DNA from: Cellulomonas sp. WB94
Lineage (GTDB): Bacteria; Actinomycetota; Actinomycetes; Actinomycetales; Cellulomonadaceae
DNA: 64,000 nucleotides
Direction of reading: 5' to 3'
Assembly (NCBI RefSeq): GCF_003115775.1
Contig: NZ_QEES01000002.1
Location: 1,240,001 to 1,304,000, forward strand
Every line of letters begins with the position of its first letter. Position 1 is the first letter of the stretch. The position numbers were made by a program, and so were the translations under genes. Shown piece by piece: positions 16,684 to 24,765 of this stretch. The notes under the pieces are model-generated. The model was given only the letters and a program-made list of their open reading frames with translations, ran no database searches and was not told where the DNA came from.

Positions 16684-18333
16684 TTACTCGAGGAACATCG
16701 TCACCTTGATGAAGTCGATGCTGAACGTGGGTCGCAGCACGAGGTCGACGAGGGCGATGCCGCGGATCTCGTCGTCGCGCGAGGCGTGCACGTCGAGCTC
16801 GTAGCTGACGAGCATCTCGTCGAGGACCATCTGCGCCAGGAAGTTGTTGATGGTCGCACGCAGGGCCCCCCGCACCCGCTGGTTGTTGAGGAGGCCGATG
16901 TAGGGGGTGGCCGCGCTGCGGACCCCGTACTTGGCGTAGTCGACGATGCGGCGGGTCGTGATCTGCGTCCACGCCGTGATGGTCGACGTCGTGATGCCGC
17001 GCACGACCCGGAACCCCTGCCGCTTCTCGAGCGCGAGGACGCGGCTCAGGACGAGCTGCTTGAGCTCGGCGCTGTTGAGGGCGTACTCGAGGTCCTCGAC
17101 CGCCAGCACCTTGTTGGTGAGGCTGATGTGCGGTGGCGCCGCGGAGATGAGTCCCGCAACGGCTGCCGCGGCGTAGGCCCCCGGCAGGGTGACCTTGAGC
17201 GGCGGGGTCTGCGACCGGTCGTCGGACACGATCCCGGGCCCGACGAGCACGACGCGGTCGCTGTTGAGCGTGTGCGCGGACGTCGCCTGCACGAACGCCG
17301 CACGGTCCGCGCCGAGCGGGGTGCCGACGACGGCGATGCGCTCGCGCTTGTTGTCATCCCCGGACGCGACCGCGCAGTGCGCCGCGAGGTCGTCCCCGAA
17401 CGACGTGTCCTGGCCGGCGCCGACGATGATGTGCGCGTCGACCGTGAGCAGCGCCTCGAGCCCCGAGGCGTAGTCGGCGCCCGCTGCGCCGTTGATGCCC
17501 CCGCCGAGCGGGGTCGGCGGGACCGCGTCGGGCAGCTCGGTGACGTTGAGGAGGCCGACGCCCCGGACGAGGCTCGAGCCGGTCTCGAGGTCGGCGAGCA
17601 GGTCGTCGCCCGAGACGACGCTGAACGTCTCCTCGGCCGTGACGCCGAGCTTGACGGTGACCTTGCGCGCCGACGCCTTGGCGACGGTGTACGTCGCGAG
17701 AACGACGTCGGCCGCGCCGGGTGCGGTGCCGAACGTGAGCGCGCCGGTGGTCGTGTCCAGACCGACCTGCGTGGGGCTCGGCGCCGTGTCGTAGACGATC
17801 GGCGGGACCGCGTCGGCGCCACCGGCGGACGGCCGGACGAGGATCCGGTTGACCGCGCTCGGCACGACGGGCGTGTGGGCCAGCGTCAGCGGCGCGCCCG
17901 TGACCTCTTCGCCGCGCACGAGCGCATTCGTGTCGGCCGTGGAGACCGCGACCGTGATGCCGTTGGCCCAGGTCCCCGGGCTGCGGGCCTCGATCGTCAC
18001 GTTGGGCCCGCCGGGTGAGGCGAGGTCGACCGATGCCGCCGCCGCGGTGTTGTCGGCCACGCGGACCGCCCACACCGTGGTCGCGCCGAACTTGAACGCC
18101 TGCTCGAGCGCGCGGGTCAGGGTCAGCTCGCCGGACGCGCCGTCGACCCACCGGTCGTACGCGCCGAACTTCGTGAGGGCATCGGAGTAGCCACCGAGAA
18201 GCTGCGGGACCCCGACGGGCCCCTTGCCGGCGGTTCCGACGACCCCGACGTTCCCGACCGTGATGGCACCGGGAACGATCAGACCTTCTGGGCGTACCTC
18301 GATGAAGACGCCGGGCAGTACCAGCTCTGTCAT
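16684..18333 (-). CDS. Contractile tail sheath protein
   Basis: ATG 18333 is chosen because GGAGGAG precedes it; the longer frame from 18363 would start upstream of that ribosome site. The 549-residue protein begins LPGVFIEVRPEGLIVPG and VGVVGTAGKGPVGVPQLLGG, the classic sheath N-terminus, and ends FSIDFIKVTMFLE, the conserved C-terminal strand that joins neighbouring subunits. The conserved C-terminal core contains VEDLEYALNSAELKQLVLSR, RVVRGITTSTI, ITTRRIVDYAKYGVR and LLNNQRVRGALRATINNFL. Residues ~120-330 are the variable surface domain. This subunit would contract to drive the tube. It is the only sheath gene in the window and the clearest marker of a contractile system. Confidence 0.95.
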   Translation of the reverse strand: MTELVLPGVFIEVRPEGLIVPGAITVGNVGVVGTAGKGPVGVPQLLGGYSDALTKFGAYDRWVDGASGELTLTRALEQAFKFGATTVWAVRVADNTAAAASVDLASPGGPNVTIEARSPGTWANGITVAVSTADTNALVRGEEVTGAPLTLAHTPVVPSAVNRILVRPSAGGADAVPPIVYDTAPSPTQVGLDTTTGALTFGTAPGAADVVLATYTVAKASARKVTVKLGVTAEETFSVVSGDDLLADLETGSSLVRGVGLLNVTELPDAVPPTPLGGGINGAAGADYASGLEALLTVDAHIIVGAGQDTSFGDDLAAHCAVASGDDNKRERIAVVGTPLGADRAAFVQATSAHTLNSDRVVLVGPGIVSDDRSQTPPLKVTLPGAYAAAAVAGLISAAPPHISLTNKVLAVEDLEYALNSAELKQLVLSRVLALEKRQGFRVVRGITTSTITAWTQITTRRIVDYAKYGVRSAATPYIGLLNNQRVRGALRATINNFLAQMVLDEMLVSYELDVHASRDDEIRGIALVDLVLRPTFSIDFIKVTMFLE

Positions 18334-18379
18334 GACTTTCTCTCCTCCGACGGGTCGGTCCATCCGTGGGGCGCCGGTG

Positions 18380-19648
18380 TCACGGCGGGTTGACCCTCAG
18401 GTAGACCACGGCGGTCTGGTCGAGTCCCGTGGCGGGACCCGGCGGCGGTGCGTAGGCGATCTCGAACCGGTCGGTGGGGTGCGCGAGCCGGACGGGCGCG
18501 TCGAGGCGGCGGTCGACGCCCGTGTAGGCGTCGGGGGTGCCGTCGGTGTCCCAGTCGCCCAGGGTCGGCCCCGGGGCGGCGGGCCCGAGCGCCGTGAACG
18601 CGTCCGCAGGGGCGAGCGTGACGTCGGCGTCGGTGTGCGTGGGCGTGTCACCGCTGGTCGCAGCGAGGAACGCGTCGAGGTCGCCGAACGACGTGACGGG
18701 CGCGCCGCTGCCGCTGGTCCGGCGGAACGTCACGGTCCCGCCCAAGGGCGGTCCGGGCACGAACGTGAGCGCGGCGACCCGGGAGACCGCGGCCGGGCCG
18801 TGCACGACGAGGGTCGGCGCGACCTCCTCGTCCCACCGCACGAGCTCGTCGACGACGGTCCCGACCTCGCGGGCCGGGCTGCCGGACGCCTCCGGGTCGG
18901 TCGTCACGGGGATCCGGGCGATGAGGCTCGCGGCGTCGTCCTCGTCGACGTACCGGTACTCGTACAGGACGTCGAAGCTGGTCGCCTTGCGCCAGGCGGG
19001 GATCGTGTCGACCGGCTCCGCGAGGGTCGTCCCGGCCGCCGCGAGCTTGAGGAACCCCGCGGCACGCAGCTCGTCGGCGTCGTCGAGCAGCGTCGTGTGC
19101 AGCGTCTGCATCGCGGCGTCGGCTGCCGGGGCCGTGCCCGCCCACACCTGGAACCGCACGCGGGCGTCGAGCCGGCCGCCGCGCAGCGTGCGCGCCCCGA
19201 GCGGGCCGGTGGGGTCGGTGCCACGCTGGTTGCCGAGCCCGACGAGCTTCTCGGCGACCCGTTCGAGGGTCACGTTCGGGTCGGGGATCGCGGGGACGGC
19301 GGGGACGGGCGTCGGCAACCGCTCGCCGAGCACGGCGAGCATGTCGGTCACGACGTCGGTCAGCGCCGGCCCGGCCACGGCCAGTCCTCCCAGTGCGAAC
19401 CGGGCTCCCGCGGGCTGGGCCGCGATGCGCGCCGGCTCCGTGACGAGCAGCCGGTCCATGAACCGCGCGACCTCGCTGGGTCGGCGCCACGCGCTGCGCA
19501 GGCCCGTCTGGGTGTCCGTGACGAACCCGTGCCACCGGGCCTCGGGGCCACCGGTCGTCGTGTCGCCCTCGAGCAGCGCCCGGACGACGAACGACCGCGC
19601 GACGACCGAGACGTCCGTGTCGTCAGCCCTGCTCGCGTGCTCGGACAT
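18380..19648 (-). CDS. eCIS-operon protein at the cap/terminator position, family not recognised
   Basis: ATG 19648 is used because GGGAG lies about ten bases upstream; the longer frame from 20101 would overlap the regulator gene and has atypical Arg/Ser/Thr-rich sequence. The 422-residue protein is the first structural-type gene, upstream of the sheath. Residues ~20-60 contain WHGFVTDTQTGLRSAWRRP and FMDRLLVTEPARIAAQP. The centre has mixed helix and strand (LDARVRFQVWAG, ATSFDVLYEYRYVDEDD, GTVVDELVRWDEEVAPTLVV), and the end is beta (RFEIAYAPPP, AVVYLRVNPP). In many eCIS loci a DUF4255/Pvc16 cap or terminator protein is found here. I cannot see its signature, so that role is only a suggestion. 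Confidence 0.6.
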   Translation of the reverse strand: MSEHASRADDTDVSVVARSFVVRALLEGDTTTGGPEARWHGFVTDTQTGLRSAWRRPSEVARFMDRLLVTEPARIAAQPAGARFALGGLAVAGPALTDVVTDMLAVLGERLPTPVPAVPAIPDPNVTLERVAEKLVGLGNQRGTDPTGPLGARTLRGGRLDARVRFQVWAGTAPAADAAMQTLHTTLLDDADELRAAGFLKLAAAGTTLAEPVDTIPAWRKATSFDVLYEYRYVDEDDAASLIARIPVTTDPEASGSPAREVGTVVDELVRWDEEVAPTLVVHGPAAVSRVAALTFVPGPPLGGTVTFRRTSGSGAPVTSFGDLDAFLAATSGDTPTHTDADVTLAPADAFTALGPAAPGPTLGDWDTDGTPDAYTGVDRRLDAPVRLAHPTDRFEIAYAPPPGPATGLDQTAVVYLRVNPP

Positions 19649-19907
19649 GCCACGACTGCTCCCTGCGCGTTCGACAGCCTGCGCGTTCGACGGCCTCCGC
19701 TCTCGGCGTCCTGCGTCATGACGTCCAGCGCGGTCGACCTCAGACATGCAACGGTCCGCCGACCCGGTCTTCCGGTCGTCTCCGGGGTGTCTCGTGGACG
19801 TCTCGCGGGGCGCGGTGGGTTCAGTCGCGGGACGCGGTGGGTCCCGGTCCGGGACGCGGTGGGTTCCGGCGCGGGACACGGGGCCTCGGCCGCGGGACGC
19901 GAGCCGG
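19649..19907. other. Leader between the SARP regulator and the first structural gene, with short repeats
   Basis: No credible gene is present. Two direct 16-nt repeats (ctgcgcgttcgacRgc) lie at 19663-19678 and 19679-19694, just upstream of the ribosome site of the 19648 start. A 20-23-nt GC-rich unit resembling cgggacgcggtgggttccgg occurs about four times, imperfectly, from 19804 to 19895. The structural-operon promoter may lie here, but I cannot point to convincing -35/-10 boxes. Confidence 0.6.
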
Positions 19908-20801
19908 TCAGACGGGCGCGTCGCGCAGGCGTGCGCCGATCGCGTCGACGCTGCGACGCAGCTCGGTGAGCTCGATGCGCAGCGCGGCGACCAGCTCGCG
20001 CTCCGCGACGGGCGTCGCCTCGTCCTCGGTCCGGCCGTGCGGGAGCCGGTCGGCGATGATCGCCGCACCGAGCTCCTCGGTCCGGGTGTCCGGGCGGACA
20101 CCGAGCTCGTGCTCGAGGACCCACCGGCACTGGTGCAGCTGACGCAGCGCGCGCGTGCGGTCGCCCGTCGCGAAGTACAGGCGCATGAGCCGTCGGTGGC
20201 TGCGCTCGTGCGCGGGCTCGACGTCGAGCAGGCGCTGGGCCCAGGTGATCGCCTGGTCCAGCTCGCCGCGACGTTCGTGCTCGCGGCTCAGCGTGTCGAG
20301 CAGCGTCAGGCAGCGGTCCTCGAGCCGGGCCCGGGGGATGAGGCACCACTCGTCGTAGCAGCCCGCGTGCAGCGGACCGCGGTAGAGGTCCGCCGCGCGG
20401 GCCAGCCGGGTGAGCTCGGCGGCGTCGAGCGCACCGGGCCCGACGCCCTGGGCGACCCGCGCAGCCTCCAGGAACACGGCCACGTCGACCCACAGCCGAC
20501 GGTCGGGGTTGATGTGCAGGGCGTCACCGTCGCTCACCACGAGCCGTCGGGTGTCCTGGACGCCGTCGTCGGCCGTGCGGTGGATCTGCCAGAGCGCCTG
20601 GCGCATCGACTTCTTCGACGTCTCGACGCGCGCGTCGGGCCACAGCGCCTCGGCGGCCGACTCGCGCAGGACGCTGCGCTCGGGGGAGATGAGCATGAGG
20701 GCCAGGAGGTCCTGGGCCTTGCGCAGCAGCGGCGCAGGCAGGGATCGCGGGCCGTCCGCGACGCTGAACGGACCTAGGAGCATGACCTTCAGATCCCGCA
20801 C
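19908..20801 (-). CDS. SARP-type transcriptional regulator (winged helix + BTAD)
   Basis: The 297-residue protein starts at GTG 20801; this start keeps the first strand complete (LKVMLLGPFSV) compared with ATG 20783. Residues 1-95 are an OmpR-like winged helix of the AfsR/SARP kind (LLRKAQDLLALMLISPERSV, AAEALWPDARVETSKKSMRQ, ALWQIHRTADDG, LHINPDRRLWVDVAVFLEAA). Residues ~120-250 are a BTAD helical-repeat domain (AADLYRGPLHAGCYDEW, YFATGDRTRALRQLHQCRWV). There is no NB-ARC or TPR extension. It is the first gene of the eCIS block on the same strand, so it is the likely pathway-specific activator. A perfect Crp/GlxR-type palindrome lies 90 bases upstream. Confidence 0.88.
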   Translation of the reverse strand: MRDLKVMLLGPFSVADGPRSLPAPLLRKAQDLLALMLISPERSVLRESAAEALWPDARVETSKKSMRQALWQIHRTADDGVQDTRRLVVSDGDALHINPDRRLWVDVAVFLEAARVAQGVGPGALDAAELTRLARAADLYRGPLHAGCYDEWCLIPRARLEDRCLTLLDTLSREHERRGELDQAITWAQRLLDVEPAHERSHRRLMRLYFATGDRTRALRQLHQCRWVLEHELGVRPDTRTEELGAAIIADRLPHGRTEDEATPVAERELVAALRIELTELRRSVDAIGARLRDAPV

Positions 20802-21470
20802 GAGGTGTTACCCCCCGCCATCCCCCGACGACTGCCGCGTGTCCCGTCTGCCCAGGATGCTCCCGGTTGGTGCCGTCGGCAAGGTTCTTCTGTGACTTAG
20901 GTCACATCCTGGTACGTCACGCTCGGGCAGACCGGCCGCGGCTGGCTCCGGCCCCGCCGGAGCCGACCCCGAGCTCGGAGCGACAGCCCGCTCGGGCACG
21001 GGACTGCGCGCTCCTGACCAGCGCGCGCACGCACAGGCGGTCCACAGCACCACCGGGTCACAATGTCAATGTCCGATCCGACCACGGCCGTGACAACGGA
21101 CCAGGACTATTGTCCAGGACGCTCGTCCGGAAACGCCGATGCCTCCTCGGATGTCGCATTGATGGCGACCTCGCAAACGCGATCAAAGGCAGACATCCAG
21201 GGCATCCTGCGAGTGGGATAGGTCACATCCGGCGGCCATGCATATGTCATCGCTTGCTTTTTCGACCCGCGCCTGGCGATCCTTTGAAGGCAAAGAACCG
21301 GAGCTTCCGGAAGGCGTTTTCAGCAGTCGCAGGGATGATCCGGAGAGCGGATCGAGGGGTCCTCGGACCTCTCCCTGGGGCGCGCCCGTCCGCGATCGCC
21401 CCACTGCTCTCTCGCCACAGTCGCCGAGATGTGACCACTCCATCCGACGGCATCAAGCGAGGTCAGCCCG
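20802..21470. other. Divergent intergenic region between the eCIS regulator and the polysaccharide operon
   Basis: No gene is supported over 669 bases; the frames here are short or have atypical composition. GC drops visibly around 21060-21330 compared with the flanks, suggesting a promoter region. It holds a full Crp/GlxR palindrome (20891-20906), a GTCACA half-site at 21222-21227, and further GTCACA/TGTGAC half-sites near 21057 and 21431. The plus-strand operon starts at 21471 with a GAGG ribosome site. Confidence 0.7.
20891..20906. promoter_or_regulatory. Crp/GlxR-type cAMP-receptor binding site
   Basis: TGTGACTTAGGTCACA is a perfect inverted repeat of TGTGAC/GTCACA with a TTAG centre. 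It matches the Corynebacterium GlxR consensus TGTGANNTANNTCACA and the general Crp pattern. It lies 90-105 bases upstream of the eCIS regulator start (20801) and 565 bases upstream of the GT2 gene, so the regulator is the more likely target. Confidence 0.75.
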
Positions 21471-23054
21471 ATGTTCATCTTCCTGCTGCAGCTGCGACAC
21501 TCGCTCGGCGACCACGCCGAGATCTACCTCTTCTCGGTCTTCTCGGGCGTCGTGTGGGCCCTGTGGATCCTCAAGGTCGTCCTGTCCCGGCGATACCGGC
21601 CCTACACCGGCGACCATTCCCCCCGCACGAGCATCATCGTGCCCGTCCTCGACGAGCCGCTCGAGCTGTTCCGCGACGTCCTGCGCCGCGTCACCGAACA
21701 GAACCCCGACGAGGTCCTCGTCGTGATCAATGGCCCGCAGAATCCCGGCCTGCAGGGCGTGTGCGAGGAGTTCGCACCGCTCGTTCGCTGGTTCCACACG
21801 CCGATCCCCGGAAAGCGCAACGCGGTCAAGATCGGGACCGAGATGTCCCGTTTCGAGATCACGGTGCTGCTCGACTCCGACACCGTCTGGACCGACGGCA
21901 CGCTGCGCGAGCTCGTCAAGCCGTTCGCTGACCCCGCGGTCGGCGGCGTGACCACCCGCCAGCGCATCCTCGACCCCACCCGCTCGTGGATCACGCGCTG
22001 GGCGGACTGGCTCGAGAACTCGCGCTCGCTCTACTCGATGCCCGCACAGTCGGTGCTCGGCCAGGTCGGCTGCCTTCCGGGACGCACGATCGCGTTCCGC
22101 CGGCACATCCTCATCCACGTCATGGACGACTTCATGCACCAGCAGTTCATGGGCGTCTTCCTCGAGGTCTCCGACGACCGCACCCTGACCAACCTCACGC
22201 TCAAGCAGGGCTACCGCACCGTCTACCAGCACACGAGCCTCGTCTACACCGACGCTCCGCTGCAGGTGAAGAAGCTCTTCAAGCAGCAGCTGCGCTGGGC
22301 GCGCGGCAGCCAGTACAACACCCTGCGGATGCTGCCCTGGATGCTGGGCCACGCCCCCGTGCTGGCGATCTTCTTCCTCGCCGACATCATCCTGCCGTTC
22401 CTTCTCATGGGGACGATCCTGGGCTGGCTCTACCGCTCGGCGACGGGGACCGGGACGAACTTGTACCAGGCGATCCTCGACTCGTACGGCGCCCAGACCG
22501 GCTGGCTGTGGATCTTCGGTCTCATGGTCGCGTCGTCGGTCCTGTCGATGGCGATCCGTCAGATCCGCCACCTGCACGAGGTCCCGTCGGACTTCTTCCG
22601 CCTGCCGGTGTTCATCCTCACCTCGACGTTCTTCCTCATGCCCGTGCGGTTCCTCGGGTTCTTGCGGATGGCCCACGCGTCCGGCTGGGGCACCCGGTCC
22701 GGCGCCTACGCCGGCGGGGTCAGCGCGGAGCAGTCCGACGCCGGCCTCACCGTCGGCGGCGACGGGTCGACGGACAGCCCGACCACGCTGCGCCCGCGGC
22801 GCTCCGTCGCCTCGAACCTGTCCGACGGCCTGATGGCCGAGCTCGAGTCGCTGCACGGCGCGGGACCGGTGGACGTCGTCGACGGCGCGCCCGCCGCTGC
22901 GACCGGCGTCGCGCTCCGCGAGCGCCGCACGACCCACACCGCCCAGGCACCGGCCGCTCCCCCGCAGCCGCGGCGCCACTACAACCCGAAGGCCGCGATC
23001 CCGTACCTGATCGCGCTCGCCCTGCTCAGCCTGGAGGCGTTGCTGTATGTCTGA
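21471..23054 (+). CDS. Membrane GT2 polysaccharide synthase (hyaluronan/cellulose synthase-like)
   Basis: The 527-residue processive glycosyltransferase starts at ATG 21471, eight bases after a GAGG. One N-terminal membrane helix (~17-37) is followed by a cytosolic GT-A domain (~50-290): TSIIVPVLDE, GKRNAVKIG at 114-122, the UDP-binding DSD at 135-137, VSDDRTLT (GDD-like, acceptor side) at 233-240 and QQLRW at 272-276, the product-site motif of chain-extending synthases. Three or four membrane helices follow (~295-420). The C-terminal ~100 residues are polar and variable. The stop overlaps the GH26 start by 8 nt. With UDP-glucose dehydrogenase in the operon, UDP-glucuronate is a likely substrate. 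The exact polymer is not determined by sequence. Confidence 0.87.
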   Translation: MFIFLLQLRHSLGDHAEIYLFSVFSGVVWALWILKVVLSRRYRPYTGDHSPRTSIIVPVLDEPLELFRDVLRRVTEQNPDEVLVVINGPQNPGLQGVCEEFAPLVRWFHTPIPGKRNAVKIGTEMSRFEITVLLDSDTVWTDGTLRELVKPFADPAVGGVTTRQRILDPTRSWITRWADWLENSRSLYSMPAQSVLGQVGCLPGRTIAFRRHILIHVMDDFMHQQFMGVFLEVSDDRTLTNLTLKQGYRTVYQHTSLVYTDAPLQVKKLFKQQLRWARGSQYNTLRMLPWMLGHAPVLAIFFLADIILPFLLMGTILGWLYRSATGTGTNLYQAILDSYGAQTGWLWIFGLMVASSVLSMAIRQIRHLHEVPSDFFRLPVFILTSTFFLMPVRFLGFLRMAHASGWGTRSGAYAGGVSAEQSDAGLTVGGDGSTDSPTTLRPRRSVASNLSDGLMAELESLHGAGPVDVVDGAPAAATGVALRERRTTHTAQAPAAPPQPRRHYNPKAAIPYLIALALLSLEALLYV

Positions 23055-24765
23055 CCGACCCACGATCACCCAGAAGGCCGCAGCCGTCGGGCGCGCCTGG
23101 TGGGCGCCCACGATGGGCCGCATGACGGTCCAGGCGAGGGTCGCGACGACCACCATCGCGGCCGCGCTCGTCGCCATCACGCTCGTCGTGTGGACGTCCC
23201 CGGCCGGCACCCTCCCGGGCACGTCCTCCGCCGAGGCCGTGGCGCTCGCACCGAGCGCCAAGGAGGTGGCCCTGGCCAAGGAGAACGCGGCGATGCTCGC
23301 CGAGCTCCAGACGAGCCGGTCGCAGGCCGACGGCTTGCGCGACGCGCTGACCCAGGAGCAGGCCGCCCGGCTCAAGGGGGCCGAGGCCCACGCCGCCGCG
23401 GAGGCCGCGAAGGCAGCCGCCGCCGCAGCGCCCACGCCCACGCCGTCGTCGAAGGCCCGCACGACGCCCCAGACGGCCAAGACGAAGACCGTCGCGAGCC
23501 GCACGGGGGCCGCCGCCGCGAACCCCACCAACCCCTCGCAGCCCGCGGGGTCCGGGAAGCCGGTCGTGACCAAGCCCGTCGCGCCGAGCAAGGCAGAGCT
23601 CCTGAACCCGACCAGCCGGTACTTCGGCATGTACACCGCGCAGGCGCCGTTCAACTTCGCGACGTTCGACGACTCGGCCACCAAGCTCGGGCACACCCCG
23701 AACCTCGTCGGCTACTTCAGCGGCTGGGACAAGCCCTTCCGGGCCGACGCGGTCTCCCGGTCCTGGGACCGAGGCATGCTGCCGATGCTCACCTGGGAGT
23801 CCCGTCCGAGCGACGCACCGAACAACGTCATCGACGAGCCCGACTACACGCTCCCGATGATCCTGGCCGGGACGCACGACGACTACCTGCGGCAGTACGC
23901 CCGTGACGTCGCGAGCCTCGGCCTGCCGATGGCGATCCGTCTCGACCACGAGATGAACGGCATCTGGTACCCGTGGGCCGAGCAGACGAGCTCGGGCGCG
24001 TCGATCAACGGCAACAGCCCCGGCCAGTACGCCGCGATGTGGAAGCACGTCCACGACATCTTCGAGGCCGAGGGCGCGAACCAGTACGTCATCTGGGTCT
24101 GGTCGCCCAACATCATCAACAACCTCCCGGCGACGCTGCAGAGCCAGAGCACTCTCGCGGGCCTCTACCCGGGCGACGACTACGTCGACTGGGTCGGCCT
24201 GTCCGGCTACGACCGCCCGCCGTACAAGGCGGACAACAACGGGACGTTCGACTACACGTTCGGCCGGTCGCTCGCGCAGCTCCGCCAGCTCACCGACAAG
24301 AAGATCCTGCTCTCCGAGGTCGGCGCGTCCGAGATCGGCGGCCACAAGCCGGCCTGGGTGACGTCGTTCTTCGCGGCGTTCCACCAGCCCGCCAACGCCG
24401 ACCTGCTCGGGTTCGCCTGGTTCAACATGGCCGTCTCGACGTACTCGGCCGGTGCGCTCATCACGAACGACTGGCGCGTCGACTCGCGGCTCAACACCCT
24501 CGAGGCCTTCGCGGCCGGGCTCAACGACCCGGTCAACGCCTTCGGCGGCGAGCTGCTCGCCGCGGGCCCGTCGGTCGAGCCAGACCCCCAGACGTCGCCC
24601 GACGTCGTCGCGACCCCGACGCCCACCGCCACGCCGACGCCCACCCCGACGGCCACTGCGACACCCACCGCGACACCCACCGCGACGGCGACCCCCACCG
24701 CCACCGCTACCGCCACACCCACCGCTACCGCCACGCCCACCGCCACGCCCGAGGAGACACCGTGA
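23047..24765 (+). CDS. Secreted or membrane-anchored GH26 glycoside hydrolase with Thr-Pro tail
   Basis: The 572-residue protein starts inside the synthase stop region (8-nt overlap). Residues 1-35 are basic, ~36-50 a membrane helix (uncleaved anchor or signal), ~66-125 a predicted coiled coil (KEVALAKENAAMLAELQ), and ~128-185 a Pro/Thr/Ser linker. The GH26-like barrel runs ~190-500: YFGMYTAQAPF, VGYFSGWDKPF, RLDHEMNGIWYPW with Glu302 as likely acid/base, YVIWVWSPN, DDYVDWVGLSGYDRPP, and LLSEVGASE with Glu424 as likely nucleophile. GH26 members include mannanases and exopolysaccharide-acting enzymes. Being between a synthase and a sugar-nucleotide dehydrogenase, it probably trims or releases the nascent polymer outside the cell. 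The last ~50 residues are Ala-Thr-Pro repeats. Confidence 0.85.
   Translation: MSDRPTITQKAAAVGRAWWAPTMGRMTVQARVATTTIAAALVAITLVVWTSPAGTLPGTSSAEAVALAPSAKEVALAKENAAMLAELQTSRSQADGLRDALTQEQAARLKGAEAHAAAEAAKAAAAAAPTPTPSSKARTTPQTAKTKTVASRTGAAAANPTNPSQPAGSGKPVVTKPVAPSKAELLNPTSRYFGMYTAQAPFNFATFDDSATKLGHTPNLVGYFSGWDKPFRADAVSRSWDRGMLPMLTWESRPSDAPNNVIDEPDYTLPMILAGTHDDYLRQYARDVASLGLPMAIRLDHEMNGIWYPWAEQTSSGASINGNSPGQYAAMWKHVHDIFEAEGANQYVIWVWSPNIINNLPATLQSQSTLAGLYPGDDYVDWVGLSGYDRPPYKADNNGTFDYTFGRSLAQLRQLTDKKILLSEVGASEIGGHKPAWVTSFFAAFHQPANADLLGFAWFNMAVSTYSAGALITNDWRVDSRLNTLEAFAAGLNDPVNAFGGELLAAGPSVEPDPQTSPDVVATPTPTATPTPTPTATATPTATPTATATPTATATATPTATATPTATPEETP
24610..24752 (+). repeat. Low-complexity ACC/CGC hexamer-rich tract coding for an Ala-Thr-Pro tail
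   Basis: Degenerate repeats of accgccacN and acccaccgcN encode (T-P-T-A-)n at the C-terminus of the GH26 protein. The tract is prone to slippage, so copy number may vary between strains or assemblies. Such tails are common spacers or O-glycosylation sites in secreted actinobacterial enzymes. Confidence 0.8.

Noticed and set aside
18380-20101. Longer 573-aa form of the first structural gene
   Set aside because: The extra 151 residues overlap the SARP gene and have atypical Arg/Ser/Thr composition. ATG 19648 has a good ribosome site.
1-20801. Type VI secretion system
   Set aside because: The TssB/TssC pair, TssJLM membrane complex and ClpV are absent, and the sheath is a single phage-type protein.
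24610-24752. Possible CRISPR or minisatellite
   Set aside because: Units are 6-12 bases, degenerate and coding for a Thr-Pro tail. There are no spacers of constant length.
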